Assembly: GCA_965178525.1 (NCBI GenBank) | Contig: CBCXVS010000004.1 | Span: 19,608-83,607, forward strand | Length of the DNA: 64,000 nucleotides | Direction: 5' to 3' | From: CBCXVS01 sp965178525 | Lineage (GTDB): Bacteria > Tectomicrobia > Entotheonellia > Entotheonellales > Entotheonellaceae | In this document: positions 27,311 through 35,899 of the stretch, piece by piece | Position numbering within the stretch: position 1 is the first letter of the stretch | Layout of the letters: each line of letters starts with the position of its first letter | Program-made: the position numbers and the translations under genes | The notes under the pieces: generated by a model | Told to the model about the DNA's origin: nothing | What the model saw: only the letters and a program-made list of their open reading frames with translations | Database searches by the model: none

Positions 27311-28705
27311 TTAGAGTTCAGGCGCCGGATGGGTCAGGCGGACCTGAACTGGCTTGCCCCCGCTCGTCCGCGGTAGCTCGGCATAAAATTGCCAGGCCGT
27401 GGGGATCTTGTAACCTTCAAGGAGCGCCGCCATATGTTGGCGTAGCGCCTCGATGGGAATCGGGGCGCCGGTGCGAGTTTCCACATGGGCCTCGACCCTA
27501 TCCTCACCATCTGCATCCGGCCGGCCCACTACCGCTGCATCGACCACATCGGGATGACGCCGCAACGCGTGTTCCACCTCGGCTGGCTGAATAAACCGGC
27601 CGCCCCGGCGCAGGCTGGCGCCGATCCGGCCGGTGACCGTGATCCACCCCGCCGCGTCCTGGGTGGCGAAGTCGCCGGTTGAATACCATCCGTCCGGACT
27701 GAGGCGGCTGGCATCGATGCCATCGGGAGATAAGTAGCCAATAAAGGGCTCTGCCACCCGCACAAATAACGCCCCGGGAGCCGCTTCTCCCATAATCGCC
27801 GTCTCCACGCCCGGCAGGCCCATGCCCGTCACCCCGTCCGGGACGGACTGCCCCGTCGTTCCCAGGGTCGCGCCAGTTTCCGAACTGCCATAATTCCGGG
27901 CCGGTACGAGGCCCAACCGCTCGGTCACATCGCGCTCAAGCTGAGGCGTCACCGGGCCGGCGCCAATGATAATATGGCGCAGTCCCGATGGCGTGGGACC
28001 ACCGTCGCGAAACGCCTCGCACAACAGCCGGGCGGTGGCGGGCACGAGGGGCAAAATGGAAGCGCTTCCCTCCCGGAGAAGCCGTTGCACCGGACGTGGC
28101 CGAAAGCGGGGCGTGAGGACCAGGGTGCATCCGGTGACCACGGCCGCCCCGAGCGTGGCCCCGAGGGCAAACGCATGGCATAACGGCAAGGCGGTGAGAA
28201 TGCGGTCACCGGGGGTGAGGCCGAAGCCGTGCCGATAGCGTTCGCCCTCTTCCAGCAGGCTTCCATCCGAGCGCAGGGCGCAGCGCGGCAGGCCGGTTGA
28301 ACCGGACGTTGGCAGACCGATACCCGCTCGCGCCGGGAGGTGTCGAGGCACCGCATCCGAGTTGACGAGTTGGCCCGCGCCCTGGGCGGCGTCAAGCCGG
28401 TAGCACGGGCCGATCAGATGGATGAACGCCTGCCATTGGTCCTCTGTCGTGTCCTCGGAGAGGGGCATGACCACCAGGCCAGCCGCACGGGCAGCCAGAA
28501 AGCACAGCACCCATTCGGCTGTGTTCGGGCCGCTGAGGATGACCGGAAAGCCGTGGCTATCCATGCATAGCTGTGAGGCCCGTTGAGCCAAGTGTCTGGC
28601 GGCATCGCCATACGTTAGTTGGCACTCGCCGTCGATGAAGAGGGTGTCGAAATGGCGGCGCACGGCGCGTTTAAATGTGTTAAGCAAGGTCGCGGTTTTA
28701 TTCAT
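27311..28705 (-). CDS. AMP-dependent acyl/aryl ligase
   Basis: A 464-residue adenylating enzyme of the ANL superfamily. Motifs: LPTSGSTGLPR (phosphate loop), YGSSETGATLG, DGWYSTGDF (A8-like, with the adenosine-ribose Asp), and a C-terminal TSGGKPVQ whose Lys is the catalytic one. The A5 and A7 regions are typical of aryl-polyene AMP-ligases rather than NRPS modules. It would load 4-hydroxybenzoate/coumarate-like starters or fatty acids on ACP 3. It is the first gene of the leftward operon; its promoter should lie in 28706-28840. Confidence 0.86.
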   Translation of the reverse strand: MNKTATLLNTFKRAVRRHFDTLFIDGECQLTYGDAARHLAQRASQLCMDSHGFPVILSGPNTAEWVLCFLAARAAGLVVMPLSEDTTEDQWQAFIHLIGPCYRLDAAQGAGQLVNSDAVPRHLPARAGIGLPTSGSTGLPRCALRSDGSLLEEGERYRHGFGLTPGDRILTALPLCHAFALGATLGAAVVTGCTLVLTPRFRPRPVQRLLREGSASILPLVPATARLLCEAFRDGGPTPSGLRHIIIGAGPVTPQLERDVTERLGLVPARNYGSSETGATLGTTGQSVPDGVTGMGLPGVETAIMGEAAPGALFVRVAEPFIGYLSPDGIDASRLSPDGWYSTGDFATQDAAGWITVTGRIGASLRRGGRFIQPAEVEHALRRHPDVVDAAVVGRPDADGEDRVEAHVETRTGAPIPIEALRQHMAALLEGYKIPTAWQFYAELPRTSGGKPVQVRLTHPAPEL

Positions 28706-28837
28706 GGTTACGCCATTATCAGCATCGGTTCGATTGTATGCACAGTGTACGCGACAAGTCTAGCGGCATGCAAGTTCGACATGGCAGTGCCTTCGGCCTC
28801 TATATCCAGTATAATAGGGGTCGCTTAGCGACGTGGT

Positions 28838-29107
28838 ATAAGCCGAAGTTCCTCCCGTGATTCGGCGACAACTTGTTGAAATAAAAACTCAAAAGCCTGA
28901 AACGAATTGACCTTTGTTCCCATGTAAATCGCAAAATTTTCGCTCCTATTCTGCCACATGGGCTTGACATCGTCTGCAAACGTATGACCATAAGCCATGT
29001 CGTTTCAGGAGGTTAGATTGTTCCCATGTAAATGGACTTTTGAATTGGGCTAACCTGTTGATCTACTTAGCCCTCCGCCTATTCTGCCAGGGGAACTTCG
29101 GTCTAAC
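28838..29107. mobile_element. MITE-like non-coding element
   Basis: A ~270-bp AT-rich block with no gene, bounded by inverted ends: GCCGAAGTTCCTCC on the left (~28842) and its near mirror GGGGAACTTCGGTC at ~29090-29103. Inside it, two blocks repeat TTCCCATGTAAAT, CTATTCTGCCA and similar words. The right ~85 bp occurs again in opposite orientation at 63923-64000. This pattern fits a miniature inverted-repeat element whose autonomous parent is not in the window. Confidence 0.55.
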
Positions 29108-29130
29108 GCCCATTCCGCATAGCCATGCCT

Positions 29131-30147
29131 CTAGCTCCTTATGCCATAGCGCTGACACGCCAGGTGCAACACCTGCCGGATGAGATCGGGATACGCCATG
29201 CCCGCGGCAGCTGCGGCTTGCGGGAAACAGGAATGGCTCTCAACATCAGGTAAAATGCCGGGCAGGGGATTCAATTCTAGAATCGCGGGCTGGCCATGGG
29301 CATCCAAACGCACATCGATGCGGCACCAGTCGCGGCACGCCAGTATCCGGAAGGCGCGTTGACAGAGGTCCACAATCGTTTGCTCTAGGTCGGGCTCGAC
29401 CTGAGCCGGACAGCGGAAGAGATCGAGCGGGCGCTCTGGTGTGTCCCAGAGCCATTTCGCTTCATAGGAATACACGGGTCGCGCGCCCGCATGTAAGGCC
29501 GCAAAGCAAATTTCCACGAGAGGCAGCGCCGTCACCTGCGCGCCGTTGCCCAACAGGGCGATGGTAAATTCACGGCCGGGGAGAAAGGTCTCGACCAGCG
29601 CCGGTTGGGCATAGATCTCGACCACCCGCTGCACCTGCCGCCGGAGTTCCACGTCGGTCGACGCGACGGAGTCGCCCCAAATCCCTTTCGACGAGCCCTC
29701 ATGCAGCGGCTTGACGATCACCGGAAAGCGCGCCACCTGCTGGGCTTGATCCGGACGGTGCATAACGGTGAAAGCGGGCGTTGGCAAGCCATGCCGCTGC
29801 AACACCCGTTTGGTGGCGGCTTTGTCCAGGCAGAGATGCAAGGTGTGGGCCGATGAGCCGGTAAACGGAATGCCGTGGCGCTCTAAGAATGCCGGAATCC
29901 GCGCCTCGCGCCACGGGCCTGTCAGCCCTTCGGCCAGGTTGAAAACCATATCCGGCCGTGCGGCGAGCAACCGCTGTTCGGCCTGATCATCCCCCTCGAT
30001 CGGCACCACATCGTGGCGCCGGGCTAACGCCTCACGCACCGCCGTGATCGTGGCGGGGTCATCCCACTCGGCATAGATGTCGTCCAGCGCTGCCGGATGC
30101 CCCTGGAGACTCGGCGGTTTCAGGTTATAGGTCAACGCAATCTTCAT
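29131..30147 (-). CDS. ATP-grasp ligase, D-Ala-D-Ala ligase-like
   Basis: A 338-residue ATP-grasp protein. FPVIVKPLHEGSSKGI is the ATP-binding strand-loop, and the C-terminal CRIDVRLDAHGQPAILELNPLPG is the Mg-binding D/E-N motif. The N-terminal half (KIALTYNLKPP) differs from true cell-wall Ddl enzymes, so it probably joins other amino acids or carboxylates. No obvious partner in the window; the small gene downstream in the annotation (30180-30386) is upstream in transcription and may share its promoter. Confidence 0.85.
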   Translation of the reverse strand: MKIALTYNLKPPSLQGHPAALDDIYAEWDDPATITAVREALARRHDVVPIEGDDQAEQRLLAARPDMVFNLAEGLTGPWREARIPAFLERHGIPFTGSSAHTLHLCLDKAATKRVLQRHGLPTPAFTVMHRPDQAQQVARFPVIVKPLHEGSSKGIWGDSVASTDVELRRQVQRVVEIYAQPALVETFLPGREFTIALLGNGAQVTALPLVEICFAALHAGARPVYSYEAKWLWDTPERPLDLFRCPAQVEPDLEQTIVDLCQRAFRILACRDWCRIDVRLDAHGQPAILELNPLPGILPDVESHSCFPQAAAAAGMAYPDLIRQVLHLACQRYGIRS

Positions 30148-30179
30148 CAGGCAGGCTGTGTGGGCTATGTGCCCTGGCT

Positions 30180-30386
30180 TTAGGTATCCGATCGGTCGTG
30201 AGGGCGTGACCTATCGATGCGCTCATCCATCACGACGCCATCCGGATCCCGTAATTGAATGATTTCTCCCGGCGCCAAGCGGTACATATCGAAAGACTGG
30301 GACGCCAGTTTCTCGCTATCGAGCTGCAAGCCGCTAAATGTCCATTCCCGGCTGCCGTACGGTTTACTCCAGATGGTATAGGCCAT
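30180..30386 (-). CDS. Small hypothetical protein
   Basis: A 68-residue protein starting MAYTIWSKPYGSREW behind AGGTGG. It has no membrane span or known motif; it is rich in charged residues at the C-terminus. It ends 33 bp before the ATP-grasp gene in the same direction. No family recognised. Confidence 0.4.
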   Translation of the reverse strand: MAYTIWSKPYGSREWTFSGLQLDSEKLASQSFDMYRLAPGEIIQLRDPDGVVMDERIDRSRPHDRSDT

Positions 30387-30956
30387 ATCCACCTGCTCTC
30401 TACTTTGGGATCAAAAGTGATCACGGGATAGTTCCTGCTTCCATGAGCCTGCCCAAGGGACGGCTTGAACGTCCTTGCAAGGAAGCAAGGGCGTTTTCGC
30501 CAATTCAACTCCTCATAGTGGGGAGTTTTACGCTATCGTCCTTGCAGGGAAGCAAGGGCGATGAGGCAACCGTATACTCCCCCAGGTCTCACATGCTCTC
30601 CACAGGCGTGACTTCGGGTGGAGCCCACCCTAGGGCCATGGGCCAGGAGCGAGTATAGTCCTCACCCAGCAGGAAAGCAAGATCGTTGTCGGTCCTCATC
30701 AGGTACACTTTTGACCACTTTTATTCACATAATCGGTACCTAGAATAATCTCCTTTCTCAGTGAGCACGGCTCGTCACGCGATTGTCGCCGAAACGTCCT
30801 CTGGCTGCAACTCCTCTTCCCGGCGTTGCCAAAACTCCTTGAGTCCTGGGCCGATGCTTGGTATAAACAACGAGACCGATGTGACGGAGCGAGAGTGCGT
30901 ACCGATTTATGCAACGAGAGCGCCGTTCGGACACCACCCCCGATCAGGAGAGAGGC
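30387..30956. repeat. Intergenic region with a 24-bp direct repeat
   Basis: No gene supported. Two near-identical 24-mers (CGTCCTTGCAAGGAAGCAAG and four more bases) occur at 30470-30493 and 30537-30560, each containing the palindromic words CCTTGC and GCAAGG; a decayed third (AGCAGGAAAGCAAGATCG) is at ~30669. The spacing is 43 bp for the first pair. It may be a short hairpin repeat; there is no regular array and no cas gene, so it is not called a CRISPR. Confidence 0.45.
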
Positions 30957-31304
30957 ATGAGCGAAGACCGCAGAAGTTATGGGCCGATCATTCTTTTTGC
31001 CATCGTACTTGGCGCCTTGGTCGTGTTCGTCTGGGTTGGAGGCAATGCCAACATCGTTGAAAAGATTTTAATCGTCGTCGCCGTCCTGTTCTGCCTGGGG
31101 CTGCTGATTAAACAAAAATGGGCTCTGATAGGTGTCTGTATAACGCTTTTGCTGGCCGTACTCGTCTATTTTTCCCAGGCCTGGCTGTTACCGATTGTGA
31201 ATGAGGATACCGCGCTGATTTGGCCAAACGTTCTCAAGATGCTGGTCAGCATCGTGTTCTTGATCTTGCTTGGCCGGCAGAGCGTCGAGCATCGTATGCC
31301 CTAA
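30957..31304 (+). CDS. Small integral membrane protein
   Basis: A 115-residue protein from the ATG behind GGAGAGAG. Four hydrophobic spans are readable: IILFAIVLGALVVFVWV, ILIVVAVLFCLGLLI, ALIGVCITLLLAVLVYF and MLVSIVFLILLG. Short polar termini. No family recognised. It ends 47 bp before the CoA-transferase start and may be cotranscribed with it. Confidence 0.6.
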   Translation: MSEDRRSYGPIILFAIVLGALVVFVWVGGNANIVEKILIVVAVLFCLGLLIKQKWALIGVCITLLLAVLVYFSQAWLLPIVNEDTALIWPNVLKMLVSIVFLILLGRQSVEHRMP

Positions 31305-31351
31305 CCCGATACGCCCGCCTGTGCCGCGGCACACGGGGAGGAGACGTCCGC

Positions 31352-32494
31352 ATGGAACGAGCTTTAGAGGGGGTACGCGTCCTCGATTTGACGCAGTTCG
31401 AAGCCGGTCCGTCCTGCACGCTCATGCTTGCCTGGATGGGCGCGGATGTGATCAAGGTGGAGGAACCCACGCGGGGCGATCAGGGGCGCCGTCTGGCGAC
31501 CCATGAACCGGGGAAAGACAGTTGGTATTTTTTGCTGCTCAATGCCAACAAACGCAGTATCACCCTGAATCTGAAAGATCCCGAAGGGCTCGCTATTTTC
31601 AAAGACATGCTGCTGCAGGCGGATGTCATGATCGAAAATTTCGGCCCGGGGACGATTGAGAATTTGGGTCTGAGCTACGATGTGGTCAAAGCCATCAACC
31701 CGCGTCTCATCTATGCCAGTATCAAAGGCTTTGGTTCTTCCGGCCCCTACAGCGAATACAAAAGTTTTGACATGATCGCGCAAGCGATGGCCGGCACCTA
31801 TAGCCTGACGGGCATGCCGGACGGCCCGCCTTTGAAACCGGCGCCAACCGTGGGAGATCCGGGGACGGGGTTACATACGGCGATCGGGATTCTCTCGGCC
31901 TATATCCAACGGCTGAAAACCGGCAAGGGACAACGGGTTGAGCTGTCGATGCAAGAAGCGGTGGTCAACCTGTTACGGCCGAGCTTTCGCGGGCATTACA
32001 TGGAAAACGCGCCGCTCCCCCGCATTGGTTTCGGGGGCGGGTATCGCGATCTCACGAATCTCTTTGCGTGCCATCCCGGCGGCCCGAACGACTACGTGTT
32101 CGTACGAGGCACGGGGATTTCGGAACGCGTCTGGAATGAGGTGTTGCGGGCGATGGGCCGCGAGGACCTGATCGGTGACGAGCGCTATTGCACACCTCGG
32201 GACCGCGAGGCGCGTCTTGAAGAGGTCAATAACCTATTTTCGGCTTACTGCAGTACGCATACGAAGTATGACGTGCTGGCCGCGATCGGACCGTTGGGTA
32301 TCCCTTGCGGCGCGGTGCAAGACACGATGGAAGTCATGCACGATGCCCATATGCGGGAACGTGGCATGTTGGCGGACGTCGATCATCCGGTGGAGGGCAG
32401 GTTTACCATGCCGGGCTGTCCGGTGCGGCTCGAGGACTCTCCTGTGGACGTCCAAGCCACGCCGTTATCGGGTAGGGGCATCATGTCGCCATGA
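31352..32494 (+). CDS. Family III CoA-transferase (CaiB/BaiF type)
   Basis: About 380 residues from the ATG after GGGGAGGAG. N-terminus LEGVRVLDLTQFEAGPSCT is the family opening; GADVIKVEEP follows; VGDPGTGLHTAIGILSAY contains the catalytic Asp. Transfers CoA between carboxylic acids in the cytoplasm. The 3' end is unusual: the last ~9 codons (GRGIMSP and stop) come from the 3' end of an antisense group II intron that starts at 32467, so the native C-terminus has been replaced. The loss is probably only a few residues, because the conserved tail SPVDVQATPL is still present. Confidence 0.9.
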   Translation: MERALEGVRVLDLTQFEAGPSCTLMLAWMGADVIKVEEPTRGDQGRRLATHEPGKDSWYFLLLNANKRSITLNLKDPEGLAIFKDMLLQADVMIENFGPGTIENLGLSYDVVKAINPRLIYASIKGFGSSGPYSEYKSFDMIAQAMAGTYSLTGMPDGPPLKPAPTVGDPGTGLHTAIGILSAYIQRLKTGKGQRVELSMQEAVVNLLRPSFRGHYMENAPLPRIGFGGGYRDLTNLFACHPGGPNDYVFVRGTGISERVWNEVLRAMGREDLIGDERYCTPRDREARLEEVNNLFSAYCSTHTKYDVLAAIGPLGIPCGAVQDTMEVMHDAHMRERGMLADVDHPVEGRFTMPGCPVRLEDSPVDVQATPLSGRGIMSP

Positions 32495-32630
32495 CCCCCC
32501 CCCCTCAGAACCGTGCGGGCGACTTTCATCGCACACGGCTCAANNNNNNNNNCATCGGGTAGGGGCATCATGTCGCCATGACCCCCTCCCCTCAGAACCG
32601 TGCGGGCGACTTTCATCGCACACGGCTCAA
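32467..32630. other. Assembly gap (32544-32552) flanked by a ~77-bp duplicate
   Basis: The block beginning ATCGGGTAGGGGCATCATGT is present at 32467-32543 and again at ~32554-32630, on either side of nine N. It corresponds to the 3' end of the group II intron. As at 9685, this is most likely an unmerged contig overlap. Confidence 0.88.
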
Positions 32631-32645
32631 GCAAACCGGTATCCT

Positions 32646-34334
32646 TCACGACTTCCTCCGGTGTAGGTGTTGATGGCAGTACCGATGCACCAGCGCCAGG
32701 TTCGATACGGCGTCCTCTCCGCCCTTTGATTTTGGGATGACGTGGTGGACATGGAGTTCCTCCCCGTTGTGGAGGCTGTCCTGGCCGTGCGGGCATGGCC
32801 CGCTCTGCCGCCGCGCCAGTTCCCGTTGGCGCGGGGTGGGGAGCAGGTCCGCTTTTCTTTCCGCGCGCTGTTGCCACTAGGCGCCTCGGTCCGGATCATC
32901 CGGCGATGCGTCGTGCACGACCATGATGTGCCCTCGGATGGGTGGCCACGAGAGTTGGGGGAGAGGGTTTGCCGTTTCTGGGTCGCCAAATACCCACTGG
33001 TCGTTTCTTCCCTTTCGGAACGTACCGCAGTATTGCTTTCTCATCCATTTCCACGGTTTGCTGGGAGGGGTCCGTTTGCACCACCTCACGTCTCGGTGCT
33101 ACCTCCAGTGGTCGATCTCCTTAAATGCCTCGCTTGCGGCATTGGTCTTAAAATAGTTCCCCCACCCATTCAGGATCGGCCTGAGCTGCTCGATCACCGC
33201 CTTGGCCTTGTGTCCGACTCGCGTCGTCCATTCTCGCTTTAGTCGGGGCTTGCGGCTCTTTACCGATTCCTTACTGGGCTGAAGCAGCAGTTTGTCTCCC
33301 GTTCTCGTCTGCGATACGGGGTAGGGGCCAACGTTGAACCCCAGGAAGTCCAAGCCCTCCGTGAGGTGTCGCATGGGTGTCTTCTCTGTTGAGCGTGCCA
33401 ACCCTCTTTCCGCCCGCCACTGCGCCACCTGCGCTCGGGCCGCTTCCGCGTCTGCCTGTGTTTCTGTGAAGATGCAGAAGTCGTCCGCGTATCGGACCAG
33501 GGCTCGTCCACCTCATACCCTCTCGGCGTCATTGCCTTTGTGCTACTTTTGCTATCTGACGCCTACCGCCCCTTCCATGCCGTGGAGGGCGATATTCGCC
33601 AGCAGTGGGCTGATGACCCCGCCTTGTGCCGCGCCTTCTTCCACCGCTTCAAATAGCCCTTGATTGACCACTCCTGCCTCCAGCCATGCCTTGATGAGGT
33701 TTTGCGCCGGGAACCCCACGGCGGCGGCTAGGATGGTTTCGTGTCGGATGTGATCACATGCGCCTTTGATGTCCGCATCCAAACCCCACTTCCTCTTCTT
33801 CTTTGGACTGGTGATGTTATAGATGCGCTGCCTGGCGTCCTGGCATCCCCGTCCGGGTCTGAACCCAGATGAGCCGGGCGCAAAGCGGGCCTCCCATTCG
33901 GGTTCTAACGCCTTTTTCACCACGGCCGGTATCCTCCGCTCCAGCATGCTGGGAAGGCCTAGAGGTCGCGTCTTGCCATGCGCCTTGGGAAGGGTGACCC
34001 GTCGCAGCGGCTGCGCCTGCCAGGGCTGCTAGGTCGCTCACGCCCGCACCAGTTCCGTTCTGGCTTTCGGTGTTTTGGCAACCACTTGGGCTACACCATG
34101 AGTTTCCCGACCCTTGTTGATCTGCGTCACCTTCCAAACCCTGAGTTCTCGGTTGGCTCTGCTTCGCCACATGAGTCGTTGTAGAGAGCGCAATTTCTTG
34201 TGATCTCCCTGTCGTGATGCCCGATAGAGCCGTTGTCTCAGGTTACGCACCCATTTCCGGTTGCGCCTCCAGTTAATGGATTGCCATCCGTCGATTGGCG
34301 TTTTGGCTCTGGTCATCTCAGTTTCCTGAAACAT
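32646..34334 (-). pseudogene. Group II intron reverse transcriptase-maturase with HNH domain, frameshifted
   Basis: Pieces in successive frames form one intron-encoded protein. Starting at 34334: TPIDGWQSINWRRNRKWVRN and ANRELRVWKVTQINKG (RT domain 0), break near 34038, RRVTLPKAHGKTRPLGLPSM and SSGFRPGRGCQDA (RT 1-2), LDADIKGACDHIRHE (RT 3), GAAQGGVISPLLANIALH (RT 4), a break near 33550, then RYADDFCIFTE with the catalytic YADD (RT 5), LDFLGFNVGPYP (RT 6-7), RPILNGWGNYF (maturase X), and a C-terminal HNH: CPHGQDSLHNGEELHVHHVI, then NLALVHRYCH. At least two frameshifts and a deletion make it inactive as read. Confidence 0.82.
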
Positions 34335-35045
34335 CGACCCTCCACCTCCATAAGTAACGATTACATCGTTCGATGGTCGCTTCACCTGCTGCGCGTCAGC
34401 ACCCTTGCAGGTTGGGGATTGCCCTATCCAGCCGGTTGTGATTTCCCGTTGCCTTTCGGCTGCTGGCTTTCGCTTCTCGCAGCATCTTGTGCCGCTTGGG
34501 AGTTGGCCCTTCCTTGCGGTGGGGTTGCTGGATTTCCAGACCCTGACGGGGGTTCCCTGTTCCGCACAACTGAGGTGCGACTGACTTCGACGCCTTCTGT
34601 GCACCGAGACCTGTGGTGGGTCCACGGGGTCCTCAGCATCCCCCTTGCACATTGGTCTATTGCCACCGTCTGATCTACATTGCCGTGGTTGTGGGTTGCG
34701 ATGCTTCTCACAAAGGTTCGCTCTCGTTCGCCGTATCAGTCTTCGCCTCGCCCGGGTTCGGGGGGTAGCTTCCTTTCTCTTTAGGCTTTTCCCCTCAGCT
34801 TCACACCCCGCCGGCAGCCGCGACGCACGTGAGGGTGGCGATAGGTCCGCACACGGACCTGCATTTCCTTCAACTGGTTCAAACCACTTAAGTTAGGCGT
34901 CTTCAGGTCGCACGCTAAGAGATCCTTGTCGTTTTCTATTCTGACCATATAGAATAGACTTGCCCACACCGTCCCAAATGAACACGAAGCCGCGAAGGAC
35001 GCGAAGGGACACGAAGAGAAGGGAATGGTTCATAGGAGCATGACC

Positions 35046-35891
35046 ATGATGCGGACGTTAGAGCAGGATCTGAATAAGCTATGTGACGAGCAACCGTTTC
35101 ATACCGGTTGGTATTTCAAAAACCTGCACACGGGCGAGACTCTGCAGCGCCATGGGGACATGGTGGTTCCCTCAGCCAGCACGCGCAAAATCGCCATTAT
35201 GATGGCGGCCCTCAAAGCGGTGTACGAGGGGAAGCTGGCGCTGCATCAACCGGTGATCATGGAGGCGAAGTACCAGGACAACGACTCGGGCTGCTTTCAA
35301 CACCTCCAACCCGGTTTCACCATCCAATTGCGCGATGCCCTCGTCATGATGATCATTGTCAGCGACAACACCTGCACGGGCGCGGGCGCGGATTTGGTTG
35401 GATTGGAGCCGATTAATCGCCTCTGCCAAGCCATTGGCATGACGGGCACCACGCATCGTTATGGAATTCCGCCTGCGGGTATGGCGGGATATTTACCGGC
35501 TGACGAGACCAATGCCACGACCCCAGCCGATGTGGGACATCTGCTTGAGATCATCTTGCAGGGAAGTCAGGACACGGCAGCCGCCAGCCGCTTGGGGTGC
35601 ACCCCCGCTCTGTGCCAATTGGGTTTGGACATTCTAAGCTAGCAGCGACTGCGTAACCGTCTACCGTCCCGGTTGCCACTCGGCACGAAAGTGGCCCACA
35701 AAACCGGAACTACGGCAAAGAATTACAACGATGCGGGCATTATCTATTGGGATGGTGAGCCGTTGTTTCTGCTCAGCGCCTATACCGACCGTGTCCCGGC
35801 GGAGCTGCCGAATGGCGCCCCTGGACACACCACGGCGCACGACCTCATCGGACGCATGAGCCGAATGTGTTTTGACGCCTTGTTGATCTAG
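35046..35891 (+). pseudogene. Class A beta-lactamase-like serine hydrolase with in-frame TAG
   Basis: A 282-codon gene without a signal peptide. The active site motif is STRK (Ser45, Lys48); SDN follows in MIIVSDNTCTG; the Glu166-type loop reads PADETNATTP; and KTG is in VAHKTGTTAKN. Codon 199 is TAG (35640-35642), between LGLDILS and QRLRNRLPSRLP; the same frame continues cleanly to the natural TAG at 35889-35891, and a Trp is common at this place in relatives (TGG to TAG). Without readthrough the KTG motif is lost and the enzyme is dead. Absence of an export signal suggests a cytoplasmic esterase/amidase-like role rather than drug resistance. Confidence 0.8.
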
Positions 35892-35899
35892 GCCATCAC

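Larger units (their letters stand above)
32467..34854 (-). mobile_element. Group II intron, degenerate
   Basis: The minus strand reads as a group II intron. Its 3' part has a domain V helix (GAGCCGTGTGCGATGAAAGT, then GCACGGTTCTGAGGGG) ending in CCCTACCCGAT, and its 5' end is probably GTGTGCGGACC at 34854. It carries an open but frameshifted reverse-transcriptase gene (32646-34334). It is inserted antisense at the extreme 3' end of the CoA-transferase gene. The 5' boundary is a best guess from the GTGYG consensus. Confidence 0.8.

Noticed and set aside
30470..30560. Possible CRISPR array
   Set aside because: Only two clear copies, unequal spacing to the third, and no cas gene in the window.
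32742..34673. Plus-strand frames in the 32.7-34.7 kb region
   Set aside because: The minus strand carries clear RT, maturase and HNH motifs of a group II intron; the plus frames are shadows.
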